42,286 nucleotides of DNA, from contig NZ_JAPEOR010000011.1 in the NCBI RefSeq assembly GCF_026341125.1, positions 1-42,286 on the forward strand, read 5' to 3'. Positions within the stretch are counted from its first letter, which is position 1; each line of letters opens with the position of its first letter. The notes beneath the pieces were generated by a model. The model saw only the letters and a list, made by a program, of their open reading frames with translations, made no database searches and was not told the DNA's origin. The translations under genes were made by a program, and so were the position numbers. Source of the DNA: Streptomyces sp. NBC_01142 (GTDB lineage: Bacteria; Actinomycetota; Actinomycetes; Streptomycetales; Streptomycetaceae). Below are positions 32,219 through 41,258 of this stretch, in pieces.

Positions 32219-32301
32219 CCACCAAGGGTGACGGTGACTGGTGCGCCCTTGCCGCAGCTCGGGTGCGTGACGGGCGCAAGCTGTCGTACGGTGCAGCGTG
32301 G

Positions 32302-33273
32302 TTAGGGGCTGCTGCCCACCTTTCCCTTGACCCCACCCGTGTCCTTTCCCGCGGGCGGGCCGCTGGAGCTGGCGCGGTGTTCGGTTCGGGCGACGACGAT
32401 GGCCGCCACGATCAGGAAGAGGACGGCAATGGTGCCGGTCCAGGTAAGTGGGTAGCCGAGTACGCCTTGCACGAGGTAAGCGAGGCCGGGTTGGGTGGCG
32501 AGGAGAGCCATGGTGACGGCGGCCGGAGTCCGTTGGACACCGATCTGCAGGATGTACAGAGGCAGGACCACGCCGACGAGGGCGATCAGCGCGGTCACCG
32601 TCCAGCTGAGGCGAGGGGGTTGGGTCAGGCCGTCGCTGGTCAGGGCGAGGGCGGCGAGCAGGTAGGTCAGGTGAAAGCGGTGAGCCATCACGACGGCTGG
32701 TGCGATTCCGTGTGCACCGAGCTGCAGGGACAGGTGGGCGATGGCCGCGGCGCCCACCCCGGCCAGTACCGCGAGCCCGGCGCCGACCGCGCTGGCGGCT
32801 GGCCCGGACTGCCAAGTGGAGGTGTCCAGGAGGGAGGGCTGGACGGCCGCAGCGGTGATCACGGAGGCGGCGAACAGACCTGCGGAGCGCAGCCAGCTCG
32901 CCGCCGTGTGGCGTCGGCCTGACAGGGTGGCGAGCACCGTCGCGGCGGTCGGGCCGACCCCCGCCATCAGGCTGGCGGCGAACGCAGCTGGCACCCACAC
33001 CAGCGCCAGGTACAGGCCCAGGAACGTCACCGCGCTGGCTACGTTGAGGGCCGCGAACAGGCGCAGTTTCCCCGGCCCGGCATGCGGCTCTGCCGCCCGG
33101 CGAGCCGGTGTGCGGCGTATCCGGCTCACAGCCAGGAACAGCAGCGTGCAGCCGAAGAAGGCCACCAGAGAGAAGCGCAGGCTGTCGCCGCTACTGATGC
33201 GGCCGGACAGGAACGCCTCAGCGGCGGCCTGAAGCAGCACCGAGAGGGCGATGAGTGCGGGTGCCCCTGCCAT
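32302..33273 (-). CDS. EamA/DMT-family exporter
   Basis: The protein is 323 residues with about ten hydrophobic segments in two halves, the pattern of the drug/metabolite transporter superfamily. Segments include LYLALVWVPAAFAASLMAG and the second-half VGVVLPLYILQIGVQRTPA. The start ATG overlaps the stop of the ATP-grasp gene (TGATG), so it is the last gene of the biosynthetic operon. It probably exports the pathway product or a precursor across the cytoplasmic membrane and may confer self-protection. The Tn7-like element ends 80 bp beyond its stop. Confidence 0.8.
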   Translation of the reverse strand: MAGAPALIALSVLLQAAAEAFLSGRISSGDSLRFSLVAFFGCTLLFLAVSRIRRTPARRAAEPHAGPGKLRLFAALNVASAVTFLGLYLALVWVPAAFAASLMAGVGPTAATVLATLSGRRHTAASWLRSAGLFAASVITAAAVQPSLLDTSTWQSGPAASAVGAGLAVLAGVGAAAIAHLSLQLGAHGIAPAVVMAHRFHLTYLLAALALTSDGLTQPPRLSWTVTALIALVGVVLPLYILQIGVQRTPAAVTMALLATQPGLAYLVQGVLGYPLTWTGTIAVLFLIVAAIVVARTEHRASSSGPPAGKDTGGVKGKVGSSP

Positions 33274-34568
33274 CAGGCCGCCGTCCGCTGCAGCGGCTCG
33301 CTGGCGTCGTGCCGTTGGCCGGGGTCGGCCATGCGGTAGAAGGCGCCGTCGTCCTCCAGGTGGTGGATGAACCCCAGGGAGCTGTAAAGAAGTTCCTCGT
33401 CATCGTGGACGAGGTAGGCGATGCCGGAGGCGCCGGTGGTCAGCGTCGGGTCCGGGATCGGCACGCCGGTCGCGGGCAGCCGGTCGATGGAGTGGAAGCC
33501 GGGCAGTCGGCGCAGGATGCGCGCTCCGTCCACGGCGGCCAGTACCCCCTCCCGGAAGGTGCGCAGGAAGATCTTGGCGAGGGTACGGCCTCCCCCGTAG
33601 GGCAGCTCGAAGCGCTGGGCGAAGTCGTCCGGGCGCAGAAAACGCTCGGCGACCAGGTGCTGGTGGCTGTAGCCGAAGGCGGCGTGGTACGGGTCGGGTG
33701 CCAGGGACGGCCCCATCACCCGGGAGTTGACCTCCACCAGGCGTGGTCCGGCCGTGGTGAGCATCACCTCGGTGTGCGCGGCGCCTTCCCGGATGCCGAG
33801 GGCGTCCAGACAGCGCAGCACGTACGCGACGAGGTCCTGCTCGCGGTCGTCGAGTTGGGGTCGGGAGACGATGTGGCGCAGGACCGGCGCCCCGGCGATG
33901 GTGTCGATGCGCTCCCGGTACACCTCCGAGAGCAGGTGGCGGCCGTCCATGCTGACGGTGTTGACGATGTACTGGGTCCCCTCCAGGTACTCCTGAAGCA
34001 GCACGTCGGTATTGGTCTCGCCCATCAGATTGGGCTGGAGCAGGGTGGCCTCGGCCGCTGCGCGGGCTTCGGCGCGGCTGGCGACCACGGTGCAGCCGTC
34101 GCTGCCCGCGCTGTTGCGCGGCTTGACCACCAGCGGGGTGCCGGGGGCAGCGCCCCAGGCGTCGAGGGTCTCGTCGAGCTCCGTGAGCGAGCTGATTGCC
34201 CGGGTGCGGGCGGCCGGCACGCTCTCGGCCTCGAGGGCGCGCACCATGAGTTCCTTGTCACGGCGGGCGGCGGCCAGCTGGACGTCGTGGTGCGGCAGTC
34301 CGAGTGCGTGAGCGAGGGCGTCGGCCAGCAGCACCCCGCGTTCGCTGGCCGCGATCACCGCGGTGATCTGCTTGTCGCGCAGCAGCTCTGCGGCCTCGGC
34401 AACGGCTTGCGGTCCGGTGGCAGTCAGCAGGCCGGTGTGCGGGGCCGGGTCGCTCGCGTGCTCGGCGTGCAGGGCGGCCTCGTAGAGATGCAGGCAGTCC
34501 GCACCCTCCTCGCGGAAGGCGGCGGCCAGCTCACGGCCGGTGGAGACGGGATCGACGAGCACGTACAT
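33273..34568 (-). CDS. ATP-grasp amino-acid ligase
   Basis: ATG 34568 behind AAAGGAC gives 431 residues. A pre-ATP-grasp domain (residues 1-95) leads into RDKELMVRALEAESVPAAR. The ATP site is seen in PLVVKPRNSAGSDGCTVV and LLQEYLEGTQYIVNTVS, and the metal-binding end in LVEVNSRVMG. The layout is that of BacD-type L-amino-acid ligases, which form an acyl phosphate and join two amino acids. In this cluster it could make the peptide bond that would otherwise need an NRPS condensation domain. The substrates are unknown. Confidence 0.75.
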   Translation of the reverse strand: MYVLVDPVSTGRELAAAFREEGADCLHLYEAALHAEHASDPAPHTGLLTATGPQAVAEAAELLRDKQITAVIAASERGVLLADALAHALGLPHHDVQLAAARRDKELMVRALEAESVPAARTRAISSLTELDETLDAWGAAPGTPLVVKPRNSAGSDGCTVVASRAEARAAAEATLLQPNLMGETNTDVLLQEYLEGTQYIVNTVSMDGRHLLSEVYRERIDTIAGAPVLRHIVSRPQLDDREQDLVAYVLRCLDALGIREGAAHTEVMLTTAGPRLVEVNSRVMGPSLAPDPYHAAFGYSHQHLVAERFLRPDDFAQRFELPYGGGRTLAKIFLRTFREGVLAAVDGARILRRLPGFHSIDRLPATGVPIPDPTLTTGASGIAYLVHDDEELLYSSLGFIHHLEDDGAFYRMADPGQRHDASEPLQRTAA

Positions 34569-34591
34569 GGGCGGCGTCCTTTCGACAGGAT

Positions 34592-36085
34592 TCAACGGGT
34601 GGAGACGGCGAGGGCCTGGGCGACGGTGCCCGCCTGGCCAGCCGCGGTCCACAGGTAGTTGACGATGGCGGTGCGGGCGGCCCCCATGGCTCCGACCATC
34701 CAGATGCGTTCCGGGTCGGCTCCGCCGGGACGCAGCAGCCGTAGGTCCGGGCCGGTGAGCGGTGGAGCGCAGTGCGGGGAGCAGGCGGCGGGACCGAGGG
34801 CGAGCAGCGCGGGGCCGTGCGTGCACACGGCAGGCCTGAGGTATCCGGAGGCCGACAGCACATGAGTGTGGTGCTCGGCCGGGCCGGCGGCCGTCCAGCG
34901 CACCTGCCAGCCGCCGTCCGGGTCCGGTGTGAGCGCCGCAGGGGTGCCGCGGCGCACGGCGAGCCGTCCGGCCAGGCCGTGCCCGGCCAGGGCGCGGGCG
35001 CTGGACACCGGGATGGCCGAGATGTGGCGGGCGATCAGCGGGCGGAAGCGCGTGAGCAGACGGTCTCGCTCGGCGGAGGGCCAGCCCTCGGTCCAGTCGT
35101 TCACCGCCTCGATGAGTTCGGCGATCACGTCTTGCCAGGCATTGTCGCCCGCCTCGGTCTGCCGCAGTTCTGTGGTGAGCCGCTCCAGCGCCTTGGGTTC
35201 GGTGCCGAATTGCCGACGCAGCGCGGCCGCCGGGTGCCCCCAGCCGGCCCTGGCGCTCCGGACGGCGCGCGCCAGGACCCGGGTGAGCGTCCGGTCGAAA
35301 TCCGGGGTGCCGGGGTTCAGTTCGCGCAAGTCGGCCAACAGCCCGGTCGGCCGGGCCGTACGGCACAGCCGGTTGCGGACGGCTGGCAGTTCGCCGGAAG
35401 GCGAGCACAAGGTGACCTGCCGGTCAGCCCCGCACAGCACCAGAGCGGCATCCACCGCGGACAGCTTGCTGCCGACGACCAGCACTCTGGCGTCGGTGGG
35501 CAGTGCCCGGAGCCGGTCCGTGGGGTAGGGGCCGGCAAGTAGATCCGGATGGTCCGCATACGCGCGCAGCAGCTCGGGCAGGTGCGGCTGGTCGCCACCG
35601 GCCGCCACCACCACATCGGTGGCCTCCAGCGTGCTGCCGTCGTCCAGGGTGACCCGGTATCCCTCGCCCGCGCGTTCTGCCGGGAGTACCGTACGGGCCC
35701 GCGTGGTCACCTGGCGCACCTGGGCCCCCCGCGCCTGAAGCTCCCGGCTCAGCTGCCCGAACCGTTCCCGGCAGTACTGCCCGACCAGCGCACGCGGGAC
35801 GAAGTCGGCGCGGCCCACCGGCCAGCCCCGTGCCGCCAGGTAGCGCTGGAGGTCAGAGCGGTCAGCGCGGTACAGCGAGGTGACATCGACCGAGGTGTTG
35901 CAGCGCAGCTTTGGGTCGGTGGTGCCGAAGGCCACGCCGAACCCGGCCGGCCGCGGGTCCACCACCGTCACCGATCCGGGCCGGAACCCGGCGTGCTCCG
36001 TCAGTTGGTGCAGCACCGCCGTCGCGGCGGCACCACCGCCGATAACCACCAGGTGCCCGCCCGCGGTGAGGGGACGGCTGTTCAC
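34592..36085 (-). CDS. FAD/NAD(P)-binding oxidoreductase
   Basis: GTG 36085 lies eight bases after AAGGAG and gives 497 residues; a longer start would overlap the thioesterase gene. HLVVIGGGAAATAVLHQL (10-27) is the FAD-binding Rossmann motif. TSLYRADRSDL and FVPRALVGQYC follow, then a second dinucleotide site at ARVLVVGSKLSAVDAALVL, and a final SASGYLRPA. This is the FAD-NAD(P)-binding (NAD_binding_9) type, related to N-hydroxylases and other flavin monooxygenases. It may oxidise the amino-acid building block. The exact reaction is not predictable. Confidence 0.7.
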   Translation of the reverse strand: MNSRPLTAGGHLVVIGGGAAATAVLHQLTEHAGFRPGSVTVVDPRPAGFGVAFGTTDPKLRCNTSVDVTSLYRADRSDLQRYLAARGWPVGRADFVPRALVGQYCRERFGQLSRELQARGAQVRQVTTRARTVLPAERAGEGYRVTLDDGSTLEATDVVVAAGGDQPHLPELLRAYADHPDLLAGPYPTDRLRALPTDARVLVVGSKLSAVDAALVLCGADRQVTLCSPSGELPAVRNRLCRTARPTGLLADLRELNPGTPDFDRTLTRVLARAVRSARAGWGHPAAALRRQFGTEPKALERLTTELRQTEAGDNAWQDVIAELIEAVNDWTEGWPSAERDRLLTRFRPLIARHISAIPVSSARALAGHGLAGRLAVRRGTPAALTPDPDGGWQVRWTAAGPAEHHTHVLSASGYLRPAVCTHGPALLALGPAACSPHCAPPLTGPDLRLLRPGGADPERIWMVGAMGAARTAIVNYLWTAAGQAGTVAQALAVSTR

Positions 36086-36122
36086 AGGACAGATCTCCTT
36101 TCCCGCCAGGGACGGCGTTTGC

Positions 36123-36812
36123 TCAGCCGCGTACACGTATCTCACGCAGCCATGCGGCGAATTCGGGCGAGTTCAGCAGGGCCGAGTGACCGCCTGGGAA
36201 TTCCCGGTGGATACACCCCTTGGCAGTGACACCGGCCCATGCGCCGATTCCGCCTGCGGACGTGAGCGGGTCCTCTTCACCACGCACGGCGAAGACCGGA
36301 CACCGCACTTCCGGATGGGCCGAGGCGGTGAATTCCCTGAGTACCCGGAGGTCCTCCCCCGCGGTGTCCACAACGATGTCCCGCCACTCATCGGACTCGT
36401 CCGGCAGCAGGCCAGGGTCGATACCGTCCAGGTAGGCCGCAGTGTCCGACCGGCTCCGACACGCCTGCTCTGGCACCGTGAGCAGGGCCGGCGCGGTGGC
36501 TCCGGCGACCACCAGTGCGGAGACCTCCGTCCCGCGGTCCTCCAGTTCCCTTGCCGTGGCATAGGCGACGTAGGCGCCGAAGCTGTGCCCGACGAGAACC
36601 GGGCGATACGGCTGAAGCCGCCCCACCTGGGTGACGCACGACTCCACGACCTTCTGGAACGATGCCGCCGCCTTGCCGAAATCCCTACCGAAACGGCCTG
36701 GATACCGGGCGAGCCACGCGGAGGGTTCCAGCTCACGCAGCAGTGGACGGAGCTCACTGCCGAACGAACCGGCACCCGGGAAGACGATGATGCCTGGGCT
36801 CTCGGGACTCAC
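36123..36812 (-). CDS. type II thioesterase
   Basis: GTG 36812 has GGAG six bases upstream and gives 229 residues; a TTG at 36824 would add four. The alpha/beta-hydrolase pattern is complete: IIVFPGAGSFGSELRPL, the nucleophile S77 in VGHSFGAY, D181 in RGEEDPLTS and H209 in FPGGHSALL. Free-standing type II thioesterases clear misprimed carrier proteins or release the product. The only carrier in the window is the T domain of the gene at 38642, so that is its likely partner. Confidence 0.88.
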   Translation of the reverse strand: MSPESPGIIVFPGAGSFGSELRPLLRELEPSAWLARYPGRFGRDFGKAAASFQKVVESCVTQVGRLQPYRPVLVGHSFGAYVAYATARELEDRGTEVSALVVAGATAPALLTVPEQACRSRSDTAAYLDGIDPGLLPDESDEWRDIVVDTAGEDLRVLREFTASAHPEVRCPVFAVRGEEDPLTSAGGIGAWAGVTAKGCIHREFPGGHSALLNSPEFAAWLREIRVRG

Positions 36813-36863
36813 TGAATTCTCCAATCCTCAGACACGAGTGCGCGCGTATCGGGGCCACGGGAG

Positions 36864-38636
36864 TCAGAGTCCAAGGCCGAGCTCGTCCATGACCATGGCG
36901 ATGCTGATCGCGCTGAGCCTGAAGTCCCACTTCTCCGCGCCCTGACCGGCGCGTGTGCCGAGACAGCCGGGAGTGAAGATGCCACTGGCCTCGACGAGGC
37001 CGCGCCACTCGTCCCAGGTCCGCGCATCCGTGACCGAGCGCAGATCGTATGCGGTGAATCCGTGCTTCCCACGGCGGAGAACCGAGTCCGGGACGATTCC
37101 CTCGTACGCCGATTTCAGGCAGGCCTTCCCCTCGAAGTCGACCACCTTCGCGCTGTCTTCGACTTGCAGGGCGAGTGAGACGACCGCATTGCCGAGGAAC
37201 GGGTAGCGCCCCTCAATGGAATTTCCCATGAGCATCGAGTCGCCGTGATCGCCGAGCAGGTGGCCCGACAGCTGGACGTACACGTCGGCGATGGAGCGCA
37301 ACTGCATCGGTGAAAGCGACTTCACCTCGTCCTCGGAGAACGGGATGAGCCTCGTACGCCAGAACTCGTCGCCTTCCAGCGCTTCTTGCGCCACAGGGGC
37401 GAGGTAGTCGTCCCGCCGCTGGCCCACCTTGCGCCAGTCGACCTCCCAGCTGAAGTCCGCCCTGCCCCACGCCCGCTCGTTCTCCGCGCGGGAAGTCCGG
37501 CTCGAGCGGGTCGCACTGTCGAAGGCGTAGGAGTCATAGCCGAAGAACAGCTCGTCCGCGCCTTCGCCGGACACCACTCCCTTGATTCCGGAGAAGCGCA
37601 CGCTATCGGCCAGCATCATGGCGGCCACGTTGTACGTCTCACGCTGCGGATAGCAGCAGTGCCGGACCATCTGCTCGAACTTCGAGGCGATGTCGGTCTG
37701 CCGGCACAGGATCTGCTCGTGTTTGCTTCCGACTGCCTGCGCCACTTCCCGCTGGAAACGTCCCTCGTCGAGGCCCGGATCGTCGAAGACTACCGAGAAC
37801 GTCCGGACAGGCCGGGCAGTGAGAGCCACCGCTTCCGTCAGAATCGCGGTGGAGTCGAATCCTCCGCTCAGATAGGCGCCGATCTCCACGTCGGCATGCA
37901 GGCGGTCCCGGACCGACCGCTGCAGTCCCTCGCGCAGCGCCTCGCCGGATACGGGTTCCGCGGCCGGTGCGAAGTCGCCGTAGCGCCAGTAACGCAGGGT
38001 CTCCCGGCCACTGGCGTCGAACCGGACGGCGCAGCCGGGGGGAACGGCCTGCACCTCTTTCACGAGAGTGCGCGGCGCGACGATGTTGCCCATCGAGAAA
38101 TACTGGTCGACCGCCCCCATATCCACCTTCCAGGACCGGCTGACGCACTGAACCAGCGGCTTGATCTCCGAGGCGAAGTGCACGTCCGGACCCGTAGCGG
38201 TGTAGTACATCGGGCAGATGCCGAACCGGTCCCTGGCCAGGAACATCGCATTCTCGGCGCGGTCGAGAACGACCGTGGCGAACTGTCCGTCCACCAGTCG
38301 GAGTCCCTCGATCCCGTACTGTGCGACTAGCTCTGGGATGACGGATACGTCGACGCCGTTGTTCTGCCGGTCGGCGCCCACTCTGGCGCGCAGATCCCGA
38401 GCGTTGAACACTTCGCCGTTCGTCATGGCCACGTAGCGGCCGCTGCGGTCCTCGGCCGGCTGCCACCCGTCGGTCAGGCCGGTGAAGCCGAGGCGGCCGA
38501 GCTTCGCGGAGATCGTCTCGGTGTTCAGCGAGTAGGTCTCGTCGGGCCCACGGTGGATGAGCCGGGAGTGCATGGCAGCGGCAATGCTGCGATCAACCCC
38601 ACCGTTCGGGGAAAAAGTCCCGCATACGCCACACAT
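36864..38636 (-). CDS. asnB: class II asparagine synthetase (glutamine-hydrolysing)
   Basis: ATG 38636 puts Cys2 (MCGVCGTF) directly after the start, as the N-terminal nucleophile of class II glutamine amidotransferases requires; a GTG at 38645 would bury it. The amidotransferase half contains RLIHRGPDET and MTNGEVFN. The synthetase half has the PP-loop SGGFDST (257-263) and a GEGADELFFGY segment. Length (590) is normal. In biosynthetic clusters such enzymes amidate unusual acids or form other C-N bonds. It begins five bases after the NRPS stop, so both are co-translated. Confidence 0.88.
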   Translation of the reverse strand: MCGVCGTFSPNGGVDRSIAAAMHSRLIHRGPDETYSLNTETISAKLGRLGFTGLTDGWQPAEDRSGRYVAMTNGEVFNARDLRARVGADRQNNGVDVSVIPELVAQYGIEGLRLVDGQFATVVLDRAENAMFLARDRFGICPMYYTATGPDVHFASEIKPLVQCVSRSWKVDMGAVDQYFSMGNIVAPRTLVKEVQAVPPGCAVRFDASGRETLRYWRYGDFAPAAEPVSGEALREGLQRSVRDRLHADVEIGAYLSGGFDSTAILTEAVALTARPVRTFSVVFDDPGLDEGRFQREVAQAVGSKHEQILCRQTDIASKFEQMVRHCCYPQRETYNVAAMMLADSVRFSGIKGVVSGEGADELFFGYDSYAFDSATRSSRTSRAENERAWGRADFSWEVDWRKVGQRRDDYLAPVAQEALEGDEFWRTRLIPFSEDEVKSLSPMQLRSIADVYVQLSGHLLGDHGDSMLMGNSIEGRYPFLGNAVVSLALQVEDSAKVVDFEGKACLKSAYEGIVPDSVLRRGKHGFTAYDLRSVTDARTWDEWRGLVEASGIFTPGCLGTRAGQGAEKWDFRLSAISIAMVMDELGLGL

Positions 38637-38641
38637 CGCTT

Positions 38642-40381
38642 TCACACACCCCGGTCACGAAGTTCGTCGGCAAGGACCTTCAAGTTCTCCGCCCGGAGTA
38701 CGTCCCGGACACCGGCATCCATCCAGCCGAGTTCCTTCAGCTTGTTGACGAGGATCACCGTGGAGGCCGAATCGCCACCGATGTCATAGAAGTTGTCGTT
38801 GAGGGCGGCGTCGTTCACACCGGTGAGGTGGCGCACCAGATCGAGGATCTGCTCCTCCGGCGGGACGGTTTTGCCGCCGGTCTCACCAACTTCCGGCGCG
38901 GAATGACGGCTGGCCTTGAGAGCGTCGCGATCGACCTTGCCGTTACGCGTGTAGGGAAGCGACTCGATCTGCTGGATCACCGAGGGGACCTTGTAGGAGT
39001 CGAGGACCGTCTCCAGGTGCGCACGCAGCGCCCGGGGGGTGACGGTGCCCTGGTAGTAGCAGACCAGAGCCTCAGCGGCGTAGTCGTCCGCGCCCTCATG
39101 CGACTCTGCGGTCACCACCGCCTCCACGACTCCGTCGAGCCGGCATGCCGCGCTCTCGATCTCGCCGGGATCGAGCCGGTAGCCCCGGATCTTCAGCTGC
39201 CGGTCCAGCCGTTCGACGAAGAAGACCTGCCCGCCGCGGCGTTCGACGATGTCGCCGGTCCGGTAGACCCGGCTCGCCGCGCCGTCGGTGAAGGGCCGCA
39301 GGCCCTGCGCGGTCAGATAGCCGATCGCGACGCTCTCGCCGGTGATGACCAGCTCACCACGGGTGACTTGCGATCCGGTGGGCCCGTCCCCGCCCGCCGT
39401 CGGCAGGGGGAGGATGTCGTAACTGCAATCGCCCACCACCGCGCCGAGCGGCACGGACTCGGTGCAGTCGTCCGGGTCCAGCGGGTCGCTGAGGAAGTTG
39501 CAGACGGTGGTCTCCGTGGTCCCGTACGCGTTGTGGAGCGCCGCCTCCGACGACCACTTCTGTACCACCGCCTGGCGGCAGGCTCCGCCGCCGTTGATGA
39601 CGTGCTCCAGGCTCATCGCGCTCGACGGCTCGGTCGCCGTCAGCGCGAACGGAGTCGTCTTCAGATGAGTGATGCGGAACTTCTCCAGAGTGGCCTGGAG
39701 CACCGTTCCTGGGCTGAGCTGCTCCTCACCGAGAACCACCAGGCACGCGCCTGCGGTCAGGGTCCACAGGATCTCCGTGATGCATCCGTCGAAGGTCAGT
39801 CGGGCGAACTGCAGCGTACGGCTCTTTGTGCCCAACTCCAGAGAGCGCACATGGTCCTGGACCATCCGGGCCAGCGGTCCGGTGCGCACCAGCACACACT
39901 TGGGCTCCCCCGTCGATCCCGAGGTGTGGATCGCGTAACCCACACTGCCCTGGTACGGCGCAAGCTCCGCAGGTGCCCGCAGCTGCCGCTCTCCCGCGTC
40001 CCCGCGCCACTCGGCCGGCGTGTCGACGAGCTCTGGCGGGTGCGACAAGGCAGGGCTCTTGGCGACCCTGTTGATACCGAGCGAGGACACCTTGGTCCTG
40101 TTCGAGGACCCGCTGTCACGGGGGTCGATGAACACGAACGGGCGTCCGGCCCGCAATGCGCCCACCATGGCGACAATGGAGCCCGAGGTACGTATGGCCT
40201 CGATCCCGATGAACTCACCGGGCGCGGTCAGTGCTTCGAGCTGCCCGATGAACTCCCGCACTTGCTCGCCGAATTCCCGGTAGCTGAGCACCCCGTCCGC
40301 GGTCTCCAGGGCAGTGCATTCGGGACGCTCCTGGATGGTGTGCTCGATCGCGTCTGCCACTGATATCTGCTGTACGGGCAC
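38642..40381 (-). CDS. free-standing NRPS adenylation-thiolation protein
   Basis: The protein is 579 residues from GTG 40381. Adenylation motifs in order: HTSGSTGEPK (152-161), LTFDGCITEILW (A4, with the aspartate that contacts the amino group), NAYGTTETT (284-292), VYRTGD, QLKIRGYRLDPGEIE and NGKVDRDAL. A carrier domain follows, with S538 in YDIGGDSAS for phosphopantetheine. No condensation, epimerisation or thioesterase domain is attached. It loads one alpha-amino acid, of unclear identity, onto its own carrier for tailoring. The start is four bases after the previous stop. Confidence 0.88.
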   Translation of the reverse strand: MPVQQISVADAIEHTIQERPECTALETADGVLSYREFGEQVREFIGQLEALTAPGEFIGIEAIRTSGSIVAMVGALRAGRPFVFIDPRDSGSSNRTKVSSLGINRVAKSPALSHPPELVDTPAEWRGDAGERQLRAPAELAPYQGSVGYAIHTSGSTGEPKCVLVRTGPLARMVQDHVRSLELGTKSRTLQFARLTFDGCITEILWTLTAGACLVVLGEEQLSPGTVLQATLEKFRITHLKTTPFALTATEPSSAMSLEHVINGGGACRQAVVQKWSSEAALHNAYGTTETTVCNFLSDPLDPDDCTESVPLGAVVGDCSYDILPLPTAGGDGPTGSQVTRGELVITGESVAIGYLTAQGLRPFTDGAASRVYRTGDIVERRGGQVFFVERLDRQLKIRGYRLDPGEIESAACRLDGVVEAVVTAESHEGADDYAAEALVCYYQGTVTPRALRAHLETVLDSYKVPSVIQQIESLPYTRNGKVDRDALKASRHSAPEVGETGGKTVPPEEQILDLVRHLTGVNDAALNDNFYDIGGDSASTVILVNKLKELGWMDAGVRDVLRAENLKVLADELRDRGV

Positions 40382-40385
40382 GCCT

Positions 40386-41225
40386 TCAGCCCTTCACGGA
40401 GTGGGAGAGGGTGCCGATGCCCTCTACGACAGAGGTGATGGAATCGCCGGAGTTGATCACTGCGGCTCCCGGAGTTCCCGTGCAGATGACGGTTCCGGGC
40501 ACGAGGGTGCGGCCGGCCGTGAAGTACTCGACCAGGTAGCCGAGGTCGTACTTCATGTCGGAGACCTGTGCGGAGGCGACGACCTCACCGTTGCGCACGG
40601 TCGAGACCCGGATCGACTGAAGGTCCGCGTCTTCGAACTCGTCGAGGGTCACCAGCTGCGGGCCCACGCTGCAGAACGTGTCGAATCCCTTGGCCCACGG
40701 AATGTAGCGGGGGTTCTCTCGGATGACGTCTTCCGCAGTCATGTCGAGGACGGCCGTGACACCCGCGATGACCGACCTCCACTCGTCGCGCCGCACGTTC
40801 TTGCATTCCGTCCCGACGACGAGGCCCAGTTCCGCTTCCGCGGTCACCCGCTTGCTCTGCGACGGAAGCTCGATCACCCCGCCGTTTCCGATGAGGCAGT
40901 TGGCCGGCCGCAGATACGAGCCGGGCCCGGACGAGGGCTGCTGTGCGCTCAGGTCCTGGGAGTGCCCCTTGTAGTTGAGGCCGGCCCCCCAGATGTCGCC
41001 GGCGTCGATGATGGTCGCGGCCTCCTCCAGGCGGACGTCGGCCGGCTCGGCGTCCGGCCGGGACTCGAGCAGCCCGGCGAGCTCGCTCCTGCGGGACGCG
41101 TCCAGCAGGTCGGCCAGGCGGTGCGGGGCTTTGTAGCCTTCGATGCCGGACAGTGAAATCCAGCCGCCGCGGTGGCTCGCCAGAATCTGGTGCCCGTCTT
41201 CGGTGTTGAACCGTGCCAGTCGCAC
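40386..41225 (-). CDS. fumarylacetoacetate hydrolase family enzyme
   Basis: GTG 41225 lies seven bases after GGGAG, giving 279 residues. The C-terminal catalytic domain shows AGLNYKGHSQDL, the metal-binding AEAELGLVVG, then AAVLDMTAED and VICTGTPGAAVI. Members hydrolyse or hydrate/dehydrate 2-oxo acids using a divalent metal; 2-oxopent-4-enoate hydratases and oxaloacetate decarboxylases belong here. Next to a DmpG-like aldolase it most likely acts on a 4-hydroxy-2-oxo acid or its dehydrated form. Confidence 0.8.
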   Translation of the reverse strand: MRLARFNTEDGHQILASHRGGWISLSGIEGYKAPHRLADLLDASRRSELAGLLESRPDAEPADVRLEEAATIIDAGDIWGAGLNYKGHSQDLSAQQPSSGPGSYLRPANCLIGNGGVIELPSQSKRVTAEAELGLVVGTECKNVRRDEWRSVIAGVTAVLDMTAEDVIRENPRYIPWAKGFDTFCSVGPQLVTLDEFEDADLQSIRVSTVRNGEVVASAQVSDMKYDLGYLVEYFTAGRTLVPGTVICTGTPGAAVINSGDSITSVVEGIGTLSHSVKG

Positions 41226-41258
41226 TTTGTTGCTCCCTATTCGCGTGGTTTGAAGGGG

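Larger units (their letters stand above)
25885..32221 (+). mobile_element. compact Tn7-like transposon
   Basis: Four overlapping genes of the tnsA-tnsB-tnsC-tniQ type (25986-30941) and one opposed cargo gene (30977-31942) lie between short repeat arrays at 25887-25948 and 32154-32218. The left terminus probably begins TGTCTCAGC at 25885; the right terminus is near TGCGACCA (to 32221) and is less certain. No convincing five-base target duplication was found; GTGAC occurs at 25879-25883 and again at 32228-32232. From 31943 to 32153 there is only the cargo promoter region. Confidence 0.75.

Noticed and set aside
25880..32226. Five-base target duplication next to the proposed ends
   Set aside because: TGACC on the left and ACCAA or CCAAG on the right do not match; GTGAC further out matches but leaves dissimilar termini.
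38828..40363. 511-codon plus-strand frame inside the NRPS gene
   Set aside because: The minus strand carries all adenylation motifs in order; the plus frame shows none.
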